A stretch of DNA of 64,000 nucleotides, from the NCBI RefSeq assembly GCF_900624995.1, contig NZ_UYXQ01000007.1:1-64000 (forward strand), read 5' to 3'. Shown in pieces: positions 52,953 to 61,642 of the stretch. Origin of the DNA: Pseudomonas antarctica (GTDB taxonomy: Bacteria > Pseudomonadota > Gammaproteobacteria > Pseudomonadales > Pseudomonadaceae). Each line of letters begins with the position of its first letter. Within the stretch, counting starts at the first letter, position 1. A model generated the notes under the pieces. The model was not told the origin of the DNA. It searched no databases and saw only the letters and a list, made by a program, of their open reading frames with translations. The translations under genes were made by a program, and so were the position numbers.

Positions 52953-54068
52953 ATGAAGCGATTGGCCGGACTTTCCGCACTTGCCTTGATTATCTCCAGC
53001 ACCAGTGGCTGCGGTTGGATTTGGGGCCCGGATGGTTACTTCCGTGACCGCGGTAGCGATTACCTGGAAGCACAAGCAACCAAACCGATGCAACTGCCGC
53101 CGGACGTCAACGTCGCCAAGCGCCTTGACCCGTTGCTGCCAATTCCGCGCAACGTTGCCGACGACACCACCAAGGGTGAGTACGTGGTGCCACGCCCACA
53201 GCCGATCTCGGCCGTGGCGGACGCCAGCGATTACAGCCTGCAGAAGAGCGGTGACAACCGCTGGATCATCGCCCAGCGCCCACCTGCCGAAGTCTGGCCG
53301 GTGGCGGTGCAGTTCTTCCAGGACAACGGTTTTCGCATTGACCAGCAACGCCCGCAGACCGGTGAGTTCACCACTGCATGGCAGCACAGCAGCGAACTGT
53401 CCGCTAACATGGCCCAGCGCCTGCAGGCCAGTGGCGTAGCCGCTGACAATGAAGCCCGTGTGCGTGTGCGCATCGAGCCAGGCGTGCAGCGCAATACCAG
53501 TGAAGTCTACGTGGTCAGCGCCGAGCGTCCGGCCGGCAGCACCGCAAACGTCGATTTCACCCCGCGTTCGGTCAACATGGGCGTTGACGCTGCGCTGGTC
53601 GACGAGATGCTGGCCAGCATGAGCCGTATCTCCGAGAAGGGCGGTTCGGTTTCCCTGCTCGCCGCACGTGATTACGACACCCCTAACCGCGTCAGCCTCA
53701 CCGAAGACGGCAGCGGCAACGTGGTGCTGAACCTCGGTGAAGACCTCGACCGTGCCTGGGCCAGTGTTGGCCGCGCGTTGGAGCAGGGTCCTTGGCGTGT
53801 CGAAGACATCAACCGCAGCCTGGGCCTGTACTACATCAACGTGGCTGAAAAGGCCGAGAAGAAAGACGACGAGCCAGGTTTCTTCAGCAAATTGTTCGGC
53901 AGCAAGCCGACCAAGGAAGAGATCGAAACCCGTGCCGAGCGTTATCAGGTTCGTTTGAGCAAGGTTGGCGAGAGTGTGCAAGTCACCGTCGAGAAAAACA
54001 TCAACACCGTTGCGCCCGCTGAAACAGCGCGCAAAGTGTTGGGCGTGATTCAGGACAACCTGGGCTGA
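52953..54068 (+). CDS. bamC: Outer-membrane assembly lipoprotein BamC
   Basis: 371 residues. Lipobox SSTSGCGW (Cys20). N-terminal unstructured part (DRGSDYLEAQATKPMQLPPDV) that binds BamD, then two helix-grip domains. Directly after dapA (17 bp), as in many gamma-proteobacteria. Confidence 0.92.
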   Translation: MKRLAGLSALALIISSTSGCGWIWGPDGYFRDRGSDYLEAQATKPMQLPPDVNVAKRLDPLLPIPRNVADDTTKGEYVVPRPQPISAVADASDYSLQKSGDNRWIIAQRPPAEVWPVAVQFFQDNGFRIDQQRPQTGEFTTAWQHSSELSANMAQRLQASGVAADNEARVRVRIEPGVQRNTSEVYVVSAERPAGSTANVDFTPRSVNMGVDAALVDEMLASMSRISEKGGSVSLLAARDYDTPNRVSLTEDGSGNVVLNLGEDLDRAWASVGRALEQGPWRVEDINRSLGLYYINVAEKAEKKDDEPGFFSKLFGSKPTKEEIETRAERYQVRLSKVGESVQVTVEKNINTVAPAETARKVLGVIQDNLG

Positions 54069-54072
54069 TCCG

Positions 54073-54831
54073 ATGCGTTTTGCCGTTCTCGGCAGCGGTA
54101 GCCAAGGGAACGGCACGCTGGTCGCCCACGACGACACGTACGTGCTGGTGGATTGTGGTTTCTCGTTAAAGGAAACCGAGCGGCGCCTGCTGCGCCTGGG
54201 GGTTCACCCTACGCAGTTGAGCGCGATTCTGGTGACCCACGAACATGCCGACCACGTGCATGGCGTGGGTTTGCTGTCTCGGCGCTACAATCTTCCGGTG
54301 TACCTGAGTCGTGGCACTCTGCGCGGGATGCGCAAACCCATAGAACCCGCAGGTTTCCTGGCCGGTGGCGAGCAGTTGCAGATTGGTGCGTTGAGCATTG
54401 ATGTGATTGCCGTGGCGCACGACGCCCAGGAGCCGACGCAGTACGTATTCAGTGACGGTGAGCGACGTTTGGGCGTGCTCACCGACCTGGGTTCCTACTG
54501 TTCCAAGGTGCTGGACGGTTACCGCGACCTCGATGCATTGATGATCGAGTCCAACCATTGTCGCGACCTGCTGGCGCGCGGTCACTACCCGTACTTTCTC
54601 AAGCAGCGGGTGGGCGGCGAGCTGGGACATTTGAACAACCATCAGGCGGCGTACCTGGTGTATGAGTTGGGCTGGCAAGACTTGCAACACTTGGTTCTGG
54701 CCCACCTGAGCAGCAAGAACAACCTGCCGCAGCTGGCCCGGCAATGTTTTGTCGACACCCTCGGGTGCGATCCGGACTGGCTGCAATTGGCCGATCAAGA
54801 TTCAGGGCTCGACTGGCGACACATCGCCTAG
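54073..54831 (+). CDS. Metallo-beta-lactamase-fold hydrolase (YycJ-like)
   Basis: 252 residues. Seen: MRFAVLGSGSQGNGTLV, VTHEHADHVHGVGLL (HxHxDH), and later metal ligands in MIESNHCRDL and LAHLSSKNN. Family of YycJ/WalJ-type exonucleases and RNase-Z relatives; DNA-related function is inferred. Four bases after bamC and 27 before purC, so likely one operon dapA-bamC-mbl-purC. Confidence 0.85.
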   Translation: MRFAVLGSGSQGNGTLVAHDDTYVLVDCGFSLKETERRLLRLGVHPTQLSAILVTHEHADHVHGVGLLSRRYNLPVYLSRGTLRGMRKPIEPAGFLAGGEQLQIGALSIDVIAVAHDAQEPTQYVFSDGERRLGVLTDLGSYCSKVLDGYRDLDALMIESNHCRDLLARGHYPYFLKQRVGGELGHLNNHQAAYLVYELGWQDLQHLVLAHLSSKNNLPQLARQCFVDTLGCDPDWLQLADQDSGLDWRHIA

Positions 54832-54858
54832 CCCACCATTTAGCAAGCGGAGCCCATC

Positions 54859-55572
54859 ATGGAAAAACGTGAAGAACTCTACCGCGGCAAAGCCAAGTCG
54901 TTATACAAAACCGACGACGCCAACCGCCTGATCCTGCTGTTTCGCAACGACACCTCGGCGTTCGACGGCAAGCGCATCGAACAGCTTGATCGCAAAGGCA
55001 TGGTGAACAACAAGTTCAACGCCTTCATCATGCAGAAACTCGAAGCGGCCGGCATTCCGACCCAATTCGACAAGCTGCTGGGCGACAACGAGTGCCTGGT
55101 GAAGAAGCTCGACATGATCCCGGTCGAATGCGTCGTGCGTAACTACGCCGCCGGCAGCCTGGTCAAGCGCCTGGGCGTGGAAGAGGGCCTCAAGCTCAAC
55201 CCTTACACGTTCGAACTGTTCCTGAAGGACGACGCCAAGGGCGACCCGTTCATCAACGAATCCCACGTGGTGGCGTTCGGCTGGGGCACCGCTGAGCAAC
55301 TGGCGCGCATGAAGGCGTTGTCCCTCAAGGTCAACGACGTGCTGACCAAGCTGTTCGACGACGCCGGCTTGCTGCTGGTCGACTTCAAACTGGAATTCGG
55401 CGTGTTCCACGACGGCTCCATCGTCCTGGGCGACGAATTCAGCCCGGACGGCTGCCGTCTGTGGGACAAAGACACCAAGAAGAAGATGGACAAAGACCGC
55501 TTCCGCCAGGGCCTCGGTGACGTCATCGAAGCCTACGAAGAAGTCGCCAATCGTCTCGGCGTACCGCTGTAA
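54859..55572 (+). CDS. purC: SAICAR synthase PurC
   Basis: 237 residues, purine synthesis. Seen: [50 protein letters not shown] and [31 protein letters not shown]. Full length; GGAG upstream. Confidence 0.96.
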   Translation: MEKREELYRGKAKSLYKTDDANRLILLFRNDTSAFDGKRIEQLDRKGMVNNKFNAFIMQKLEAAGIPTQFDKLLGDNECLVKKLDMIPVECVVRNYAAGSLVKRLGVEEGLKLNPYTFELFLKDDAKGDPFINESHVVAFGWGTAEQLARMKALSLKVNDVLTKLFDDAGLLLVDFKLEFGVFHDGSIVLGDEFSPDGCRLWDKDTKKKMDKDRFRQGLGDVIEAYEEVANRLGVPL

Positions 55573-55655
55573 TCGACGCAAGCATCTGATAGCACGGAAA
55601 AAAATCGCTTTTGGGGTTTGCTTCCGCGAAACACACTGTTATGATGCGCGCCGTT

Positions 55656-55745
55656 GGAGAGATGCCAGAGTGGCCGAATGGGACGGATTCGAAATCCGTT
55701 GTACCTTCACCGGTACCTAGGGTTCGAATCCCTATCTCTCCGCCA
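55656..55745 (+). tRNA. tRNA-Ser (anticodon CGA)
   Basis: Class II tRNA of 90 bases with encoded CCA: acceptor GGAGAGA/TCTCTCC, anticodon loop TTCGAAA (CGA, reads UCG), long variable arm (TGTACCTTCACCGGTACC region), T-arm GGTTCGAATCC-type. Its last 17 bases are the start of the 25-bp repeat that flanks the defence insert; the tRNA itself is intact. Confidence 0.95.
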
Positions 55746-55753
55746 TTATTGAA
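55729..55753. repeat. attL-like direct repeat (tRNA-Ser 3' end)
   Basis: 25 bases identical to 58353-58377: the final 17 bases of tRNA-Ser(CGA) plus TTATTGAA. A tRNA-end duplication of this kind is what site-specific integration by a tyrosine recombinase leaves. Flanking bases differ on both sides. Confidence 0.85.
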
Positions 55754-55797
55754 AGTCCTTATAAATCAATAGGTTATGAGGATTTTGGCAAAGCGAA

Positions 55798-55819
55798 TTT
55801 GTACCAGCGCTTTGTACCA
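55798..55819. repeat. Left pair of TTTGTACCA 9-mers
   Basis: TTTGTACCA at 55798-55806 and 55811-55819, same strand, 13-bp period. The same pair with the same period is found near the right end. Placed 45 bp inside the repeat: likely integrase arm-type sites. Confidence 0.65.
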
Positions 55820-55824
55820 AAAAT

Positions 55825-55857
55825 AGCCCTGATCTTCGGATTAGGGCTTTTTTTTGC
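55825..55857 (+). terminator. Intrinsic terminator at left end of the insert
   Basis: AGCCCTGATC and the complementary ATTAGGGCT pair around TTCGG, followed by eight T. It now ends tRNA-Ser transcription and shields the defence genes; the terminator at 58386 was probably the original one. Confidence 0.8.
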
Positions 55858-56016
55858 TTGATTTTTGATCTGACGAATCTAGTATGAGGCCTTGATCAAA
55901 TCCCGCGAGGTATCGATTTCGTTTGTTTTAATAAGCGTCAGTCGCCCCATGCCCACTCCAACGGAGTAACCTTTTAGGTTGCACGCGCTCAACGCCCTAA
56001 CTTTGTAGGAGCATTC

Positions 56017-57384
56017 GTGAAACTCAATCAGCTATCTTTACGGGATTACCGCTGTTTTGATGCGCTCGAAATCGATTTTCATCCGGAACTTACTGTTTTG
56101 GTTGCGAGCAATGGTGCAGGTAAAACGTCGATTCTCGATGCTATCGCAGTAGCGTTTGGGCCATACGTTGGAGCCTTCGATGAGGCTGTTGGCAAGCACT
56201 TTGAGCCTAGTGACATTCGTCAGGTCCGAGCGCGAACCACGCTTACTCATGAGATGGAGTATTCCGCCAAGGGAGTAAGACTTGAAGCGAGAGGTGTGAT
56301 CCCTGGTAGCGTCGCAGAGCAACTAGATGATTTACCATCAATATGGCGCCGGAGCCTCACTGGCCCGACTAAAACCAAGACGTCGGTCAAGGACGCAAAG
56401 GAGTTGAGAGATTGCGGCAAGCGTATGCAGGAAGCTGTTCGTACTCCTGGCAGCGATGTAGTCTTGCCTCTGCTCGCTTATTATGGCACTGGACGATTGT
56501 GGCAACAGAAAAACCAGAAAAAGCAGTCTTGGTCCAATAAAATTGTCCGGACGTCTCGCACTGTCGGGTATACCGACTGCTTAGACCCTGCATCCAAGTA
56601 CAAAGCGTTCGTGGAGTGGTTTCGGTACTGGAACTTTAATGCCAAAGAGCTGCGTATCAAGGCCTTGGAGCTGAGAGAAACGGCTGTCGTAAGCGAATTT
56701 GACGGGTATATAGAATCAGTCAGTGCTGCCGTCAATGCATGCCTCGAACCCGCCGGTTGGAAGAATATCGAGTACTCGTTCTCGCGGGATGCTCTGGTTG
56801 CCCATCACGATGATTTCGGTGAGCTTCCTGTTGAGTTATTGAGTGATGGTATTCGCAATATGATTGGCATGGTTGCGGATATCGGATTTCGAGCAACTAA
56901 GCTCAATGGCCAACTAGGGGCCCACGCCGCGAAGTCTACGCCAGGAATCGTGCTCATTGATGAGGTGGATATGCATCTTCACCCTCGATGGCAGCAGACG
57001 ATTCTTTCGCAGCTTAGAAATGCATTTCCCAGACTTCAATTCATCGTGACCACTCACAGCCCACAGGTATTGACGACTGTACCTTCGGAGTCTATTCGCA
57101 TTCTTCGGGGTAACAAGGTTTATTCGGCTCCGCCCGGTACGGAGGGTTCGGAGCCGGAGCGAATGCTGAAGCAGGTGTTGGGGCTGGAAGAGGTGCGTCC
57201 GCCTGGTAATCCTGCTACACAAGAATTAAAAGAGTACCTAGCGTTAGTTGATCGAGACCAATGGAGCAGTGAGCGTGCAAAAACGCTTCGCGAGCGTTTG
57301 GATCGGCGCTATCAAGGGCAGGAACCTGCTTTGTTGGATGCTGACTTGCAAATTGACAATCGCAAATGGGAGTTGGGCGATTGA
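56017..57384 (+). CDS. AAA ATPase, Septu PtuA-like
   Basis: 455 residues, ABC-type ATPase without membrane parts. Seen: KLNQLSLRDYRCFDALEIDF start, Walker A VASNGAGKTSILDAIA (about 29-44), signature-like VELLSDGIRNMIGMVADIGF, Walker B GIVLIDEVDMHLHPRWQ and switch VTTHSPQVL, then a C-terminal tail. This is the overcoming-lysogenization/RecF-like type used as PtuA in Septu and as the ATPase of Ec78-type retrons. Overlaps the HNH gene by four bases. Start at 56017 after GTAGGAGC. Codon use differs from the flanking core genes (more A/T at third positions). Confidence 0.8.
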   Translation: MKLNQLSLRDYRCFDALEIDFHPELTVLVASNGAGKTSILDAIAVAFGPYVGAFDEAVGKHFEPSDIRQVRARTTLTHEMEYSAKGVRLEARGVIPGSVAEQLDDLPSIWRRSLTGPTKTKTSVKDAKELRDCGKRMQEAVRTPGSDVVLPLLAYYGTGRLWQQKNQKKQSWSNKIVRTSRTVGYTDCLDPASKYKAFVEWFRYWNFNAKELRIKALELRETAVVSEFDGYIESVSAAVNACLEPAGWKNIEYSFSRDALVAHHDDFGELPVELLSDGIRNMIGMVADIGFRATKLNGQLGAHAAKSTPGIVLIDEVDMHLHPRWQQTILSQLRNAFPRLQFIVTTHSPQVLTTVPSESIRILRGNKVYSAPPGTEGSEPERMLKQVLGLEEVRPPGNPATQELKEYLALVDRDQWSSERAKTLRERLDRRYQGQEPALLDADLQIDNRKWELGD

Positions 57385-58184
57385 AGCGGGTGGTAAGGAC
57401 TGCCGAGCCTGATGAATTGAAAGCCTATCGAGAAGCCAATCCGATGTTTGGCTGGGACGAGATGCGTCAGGATGCAGAAGGGCGTGCGGTCTATGACGTT
57501 ATTCGCCCACGCCTGATTGAAGGTCAAGGCGGCATCTGCGCATTCTGTGAAATTGAGATCATAAGTCTCGATCCGACGCGCTGCCGCGTCGAGCACTTTC
57601 ATCCCAAGTCAGACAGGGCAACACCTCACAACTGGGCGCTTGACTGGCAGAACATGATTGCTGTCTGCATGGGCGGTTCACAACGACATCACGCCTTGCC
57701 TTATACGAAAGAGCCTTTACCTGAAAACCTTAGTTGCGATGCGCACAAGGATAAAATGATTCAGAGCCATCGGCTGGAGGAGTGTTGCGAGGGGTGGATT
57801 ATCAATCCGGTGGCTTTGCCCGCTTTTCCCAGGCTATTTTTCCTAGAAAAAAGCACTGGGGAATTGTTGCCAGATGGGCAATGTTGCTCGGAAGTCAGCG
57901 TGGAGGGAAACAAACATCCTACTACTCAGGCGCTGGTAGAGCACACGATCAACATGCTGAATCTAAACTGCGACCGTTTGTGTGAGGCTCGGAAGAGCGT
58001 ACTTTGGAATATTGAGCGTAACAAAAAGCGACTGCGTGATGCTGCGAAAACACCCCAGCAAGGTATGGATGAGTTGGCGGGCCGTTTTTTACAGCAGCGG
58101 TGGCCAGGCTTTTTTACTACTATCCGTTTCTGTCTAGGGGCCGCAGCAGAGCGATATCTACAGAACAACGAGTATCGTGGGTGA
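57381..58184 (+). CDS. HNH nuclease, Septu PtuB-like (TIGR02646 type)
   Basis: 267 residues from a TTG start whose bases overlap the ATPase stop (TTGA); GGGAG stands seven bases upstream. An ATG at 57366 would give five more residues but lacks a ribosome site. Seen: zinc CxxC GGICAFCEIEI, HNH block CRVEHFHPKSD, then NWALDWQNMIAVCMGGSQRHH and a second Cys/His set; C-terminal helical domain. I recognise this as the HNH effector family of Septu and of retron Ec78. Expected to cut nucleic acid when the ATPase partner senses phage. No reverse transcriptase or msDNA gene is next to it. Confidence 0.8.
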   Translation: MKRVVRTAEPDELKAYREANPMFGWDEMRQDAEGRAVYDVIRPRLIEGQGGICAFCEIEIISLDPTRCRVEHFHPKSDRATPHNWALDWQNMIAVCMGGSQRHHALPYTKEPLPENLSCDAHKDKMIQSHRLEECCEGWIINPVALPAFPRLFFLEKSTGELLPDGQCCSEVSVEGNKHPTTQALVEHTINMLNLNCDRLCEARKSVLWNIERNKKRLRDAAKTPQQGMDELAGRFLQQRWPGFFTTIRFCLGAAAERYLQNNEYRG

Positions 58185-58268
58185 TGGCGACATCCGCCTT
58201 GCAACTCTTCGTTGAGTACCCGTGTCAACTAGCCTAGTAGTAGCTGCCTAGCGAGTACACTGTTTCGA

Positions 58269-58290
58269 TTTGTACCAGTATTTTGTACCA
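58269..58290. repeat. Right pair of TTTGTACCA 9-mers
   Basis: TTTGTACCA at 58269-58277 and 58282-58290, 13-bp period, same orientation as the left pair, ending 63 bp before the right direct repeat. Confidence 0.65.
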
Positions 58291-58352
58291 AAACTAAGCT
58301 GTAGCCCCTATGCTGCTTGCGTTTCGGGGGCTGCAGAGCATTTCGCAGAGTG

Positions 58353-58377
58353 TCCCTATCTCTCCGCCATTATTGAA
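58353..58377. repeat. attR-like direct repeat
   Basis: Exact 25-base copy of 55729-55753, including 17 bases of tRNA-Ser 3' end with CCA. Not part of a tRNA gene here: upstream sequence is unrelated. Confidence 0.85.
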
Positions 58378-58385
58378 TAAGACTA

Positions 58386-58422
58386 AGCCCCTGTAATCGT
58401 TAAAGATTACAGGGGCTTTTTC
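58386..58422. terminator. Intrinsic terminator right of the insert
   Basis: AGCCCCTGTAATC pairs with GATTACAGGGGCT around GTTAAA, then TTTTTCG. Lies 9 bp after the repeat, where the uninterrupted tRNA-Ser gene would end, so it is the likely original terminator of that gene. Confidence 0.85.
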
Positions 58423-58437
58423 GTTTCTCAAGTTTGG

Positions 58438-58457
58438 TTTAGGGCAAATTTAGGGCA
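58438..58457. repeat. Pair of TTTAGGGCA 9-mers outside attR
   Basis: TTTAGGGCA at 58438-58446 and 58449-58457, 11-bp period. Same design as the TTTGTACCA pairs but different sequence; suggests arm sites of another integrase that has used this tRNA. Confidence 0.5.
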
Positions 58458-58503
58458 TAAATGGCTTCTTTGAGACCGCCCTAGGCTGCTATAGCCCATC
58501 CGA

Positions 58504-58743
58504 TTAACGGCCGTGGCACTTCTTGAATTTTGTCCCGCTGCCGCACCAGCAGGGTTCATTGCGCCCCGGAATTCGTGCTGGGCGTTCGGCTAACGCTGAC
58601 GATGAGGTCGTTAGTTCAATAGTCCGGCGGCTCAATGCTACCGCGTCCGCTTTAATTGCGTCTGAAGTCATCTGCTCGCGCCGAATCCAGTATGGCGTTG
58701 CGTGGGTGGCTAACCGCCGAAACGTTACCTGCGCAAGTCACGC
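58504..58743 (-). pseudogene. Beheaded SEC-C protein remnant
   Basis: Minus-strand frame of about 79 codons between a TGA near 58745 and TAA at 58504-58506. It ends in a perfect SEC-C zinc motif: [21 protein letters not shown]. The part before ([20 protein letters not shown]) looks like the inside of a larger protein and has no start with a ribosome site, though a Met is present. Inferred: C-terminal end of a gene cut off by an earlier insertion or deletion next to the tRNA site. Confidence 0.65.
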
Positions 58744-58855
58744 CATCTGCCAACATTGTCAATCTGAGCAGGTACGATCTCGATGAGTTGTGCATAGGTT
58801 CACTCAATCATTTCTGAGCCTCGTCACGGGCGCTTGGCACCAAGCAAGTGGTAGC

Positions 58856-59809
58856 TTATGGCTTAGATATCCTACCGACGACGAGCCTGGTGACGGTCAT
58901 CGTCAGTAAGATCGCCGTCATCATCACAATTAGGGCCAAAAATGCACTCGGTGAGGCGCCCGGCAGTGACTGCAACAGTAGCGAATCGTTGCCACCGGGT
59001 ATAAGTGTCGAACCTGCGCCCATGAATCCCCCGGCGGCGAGGGTACGTGCCGCTGACCATGCCGTTGGAAACTCAAACTTAAACGTACCAAATCGCTGAG
59101 CTGACATCACGCTGCCTGCCAGCGTGGCTAACGCCGCTATGCAGGCTACGGTGCCGACGCTGCCTGTAACCATACCGCCAACGAGGCTCGCTAAGGTCCA
59201 ACTAGGCTCGATCGCAAACAGCAGCCCGGCGACTGCACCGATCATAACCATCCGCCGTCCGCTACCGGGTCGAACACCTAGGTACCTTTCAGCGCTCATG
59301 AAAGCAGCCAACAATCCTATGAATCCCCATGCGATCAGGCAGTACGTCGCGACCGACAGCGGTGTGGGCTCACTGAGGACAGATGGGTATTCCACGCGCT
59401 GACCCACGCGCGTCCCGTCGGTCAACAGGAAGCCAGCGCCCAGGCCGACCGGAAGCACGATCAACCGGACCTCGCCGTTACCGATGCGTCCCAGCGAGCC
59501 TAGAAGACATGCATCGTTAACCAACGCGCCGATACCGAAGAGTACGGCACCGATGATCAAGGTAAGTTCGACCGAGAACACAGGCGCCAATACCAACGTA
59601 GGCGAAGATATCCAGGACAACGGCAGAAGCAATCCGCTGGACGCCATTGCAGCCAAAGCGAGCCCACCCACGCGCCAGGCACGACGCTTGTACAGAACCT
59701 CGTGCGCTGCAGAAACCAGGCATGTGCCGGATCGGTTCACTATGAAACCCACGGTAAACGCAAGGGCAGCTACGAGCACCAGTACCCAGATAGGCAAGAG
59801 ATCAGGCAT
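58856..59809 (-). CDS. YeeE/YedE-type (TsuA-like) membrane transporter
   Basis: 317 residues, about nine hydrophobic segments. Seen: FIVNRSGTCLVSAAHEVL and ALVNDACLLGSLGRIGNGEVRL, two related loops, each with the Cys used for thiosulphate passage in TsuA, and a third loop MGAGSTLIPGGNDSLLLQSLPG, where the usual Cys is replaced by Gly. Transport of thiosulphate or another sulphur compound is therefore inferred with caution. Followed by glutathione reductase on the same strand (gor lies upstream, 62 bp). Confidence 0.72.
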   Translation of the reverse strand: MPDLLPIWVLVLVAALAFTVGFIVNRSGTCLVSAAHEVLYKRRAWRVGGLALAAMASSGLLLPLSWISSPTLVLAPVFSVELTLIIGAVLFGIGALVNDACLLGSLGRIGNGEVRLIVLPVGLGAGFLLTDGTRVGQRVEYPSVLSEPTPLSVATYCLIAWGFIGLLAAFMSAERYLGVRPGSGRRMVMIGAVAGLLFAIEPSWTLASLVGGMVTGSVGTVACIAALATLAGSVMSAQRFGTFKFEFPTAWSAARTLAAGGFMGAGSTLIPGGNDSLLLQSLPGASPSAFLALIVMMTAILLTMTVTRLVVGRISKP

Positions 59810-59871
59810 CGATGGCGTCCTCAGCGTCGGTGTTATTTCGGGTGATACGCGAGTAAGAACACGAAAGCTGA

Positions 59872-61230
59872 TCAGCCCGCCACGGGAGTGCGCATGGTGA
59901 CGAATTCTTCCGCCGCCGTCGGGTGCACGCCGATGGTTTCATCGAAATGCTGCTTGGTCGCGCCTGCCTTGAGCGCGATCGCCAACCCCTGGATGATTTC
60001 ACCGGCATCCGGACCTACCATGTGGCAACCCAGGACTTTGTCGGTGTCTGCGTCGACCACCAACTTCATCAGGGTGCGCTCCTGGCAGTCGGTCAACCTT
60101 AGCTTCATCGGCTGGAAGCGGCTTTCGAAAACCTGCACCTTGTGGCCGTCAGCCTTGGCGTGCTCTTCGCTCAAGCCGACTGTGCCAATGTTCGGAAGGC
60201 TGAACACCGCAGTCGGGATCATCGCGTAATCCACCGGACGATATTGCTCAGGCTTGAACAGACGACGCGCCACCGCCATGCCTTCGGCCAACGCCACTGG
60301 CGTCAGCTGCACGCGCCCGATCACATCGCCAATGGCCAGGATCGACGACTCAGCCGTCTGATAGAGATCGTCCACTTCAACAAAGCCACGCTTGTCCAGT
60401 TTGACGCCGGTGTTTTCCAGCCTCAGGTTGTCAAGCATCGGACGTCGGCCGGTGGCGTAGAACACGCAATCCGCTTCCAGCACGCGCCCGTCTTTCAGAG
60501 TGGCCTTGAGGCTGCCGTCGGCCTGTTTATCGATGCGTTCGATATCAGCATTGAACTGCAAGTCCATCCCGCGCTTGGTCAGCTCTTCCTGCAGATGCTT
60601 GCGCACCGCGCCATCAAAGCCTCGCAGGAACAGATCACCGCGATACAGCAGCGTTGTTTGCGCGCCAAGGCCATGGAAAATCCCGGCAAACTCCACCGCG
60701 ATATAACCACCCCCCACCACCAGCACGCGCTTGGGCAGCGCTTTGAGGAAGAACACTTCGTTGGAACCGATGGCATGCTCGCGTCCCGGAATGTCCGGAA
60801 TCTGCGGCCAGCCGCCGGTGGCGATCAGGATATGTTTGGCGGTGAAGCACTCACCGTTGATCTCCACCTGGTGCGGATCCACCAGGCGTGCGTGCCCTTC
60901 ATGCAGGGTCACGCCACTGTTGACCAGCAGGTTGCGATAAATGCCATTGAGGCGATTGATCTCGCGGTCTTTGTTGGCAATCAAGGTCGGCCAATCAAAG
61001 TTCGCCTCACCCAGCGACCAGCCGAAACCACTGGCCTGCTCAAAATCTTCGGCAAAGTGCGCGCCGTAGACCAGCAGTTTTTTGGGCACACAACCCACGT
61101 TGACGCAGGTGCCGCCTAGGTAGCGGCTTTCAGCCACGGCCACCTTGGCACCATAGCCTGCGGCGAAACGCGCAGCCCGAATACCGCCAGAGCCCGCACC
61201 AATTACATAAAGGTCAAAATCGTAGGCCAT
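59872..61230 (-). CDS. gor: Glutathione-disulphide reductase
   Basis: 452 residues, FAD and NADPH enzyme. Seen: [19 protein letters not shown], redox pair [19 protein letters not shown] domain [20 protein letters not shown] with an Arg after LLY, and the dimer His-Glu in [13 protein letters not shown]. Keeps glutathione reduced. Start [10 protein letters not shown] at 61230 after GGAGAG. Confidence 0.95.
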   Translation of the reverse strand: MAYDFDLYVIGAGSGGIRAARFAAGYGAKVAVAESRYLGGTCVNVGCVPKKLLVYGAHFAEDFEQASGFGWSLGEANFDWPTLIANKDREINRLNGIYRNLLVNSGVTLHEGHARLVDPHQVEINGECFTAKHILIATGGWPQIPDIPGREHAIGSNEVFFLKALPKRVLVVGGGYIAVEFAGIFHGLGAQTTLLYRGDLFLRGFDGAVRKHLQEELTKRGMDLQFNADIERIDKQADGSLKATLKDGRVLEADCVFYATGRRPMLDNLRLENTGVKLDKRGFVEVDDLYQTAESSILAIGDVIGRVQLTPVALAEGMAVARRLFKPEQYRPVDYAMIPTAVFSLPNIGTVGLSEEHAKADGHKVQVFESRFQPMKLRLTDCQERTLMKLVVDADTDKVLGCHMVGPDAGEIIQGLAIALKAGATKQHFDETIGVHPTAAEEFVTMRTPVAG

Positions 61231-61347
61231 ATCACTCTCCTCGGCAGGCAACAGCAAACCTATTGCGGCCCTTATCCGGCGCATTGCGACCGGCCAGCTA
61301 CTTGCTCGTCAATTGGGTGAGGGCACCCAGATCGTTTGTTCGCATCT

Positions 61348-61593
61348 CTAAGTGGACCAACATGCCTTCACTATTGAGCGTAAAAACTCTGTGGCTTGGA
61401 TAACCACTTGGCGTTCGCTGAAAGTCGCGCCGTTAGGCATGCTGAAGGTGCCACCGTTGAGTTCAATGACGATATCGTCGTCGACTAGAGCGCTTTTTTT
61501 CGACTTGGTTATGTGAAAATCGTAACCAACATCTAAATAGCAGGGGACTAAACGTCCCCGGTCAAATTTGCGCCGGTTTAGCCGCAGGTTCAT
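61348..61593 (-). CDS. Small hypothetical protein
   Basis: 81 residues, not recognised. Seen: basic N-terminus (MNLRLNRRKFDRGR), a middle VDDDIVIELNGGTFSMPNGATFSERQVV that could be a beta-rich fold, and a short helix at the end. A hairpin-rich 5' part (GGGGAC/GTCCCC near 61546-61562 and GGTTTAGCC near 61574) makes true coding doubtful. Could be the remains of an immunity-type or other accessory protein. Confidence 0.35.
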   Translation of the reverse strand: MNLRLNRRKFDRGRLVPCYLDVGYDFHITKSKKSALVDDDIVIELNGGTFSMPNGATFSERQVVIQATEFLRSIVKACWST

Positions 61594-61642
61594 TTATGTA
61601 GCAAAAGTTGCTGCTCTGTTGGACAACCAATGTTCGCCAAGA

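Larger units (their letters stand above)
55729..58377. mobile_element. tRNA-Ser-integrated mini-island with Septu-like defence pair, no integrase
   Basis: About 2.62 kb between two exact 25-bp repeats. Lower GC than the rest of the window. Contents: paired 9-mers near each end, a terminator at the left, one AAA ATPase gene and one HNH nuclease gene. No integrase, excisionase or transfer gene is present, so movement would have to be helped by another element using the same site, or the insert is a leftover of a larger one. Confidence 0.75.
58185..58503. other. Right junction of the insert
   Basis: No gene. Holds the right 9-mer pair, the 25-bp repeat, the terminator at 58386-58422 and the second 9-mer pair, all listed separately. 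Confidence 0.6.

Noticed and set aside
55754..58352. Integrase or excisionase gene in the mini-island
   Set aside because: All frames between the repeats were read; apart from the two defence genes no frame shows tyrosine- or serine-recombinase motifs.
55729..58377. Retron with Septu effectors
   Set aside because: The ATPase and HNH proteins resemble Ec78 retron effectors, but no reverse transcriptase gene or msr/msd-like RNA lies in the insert or next to it.
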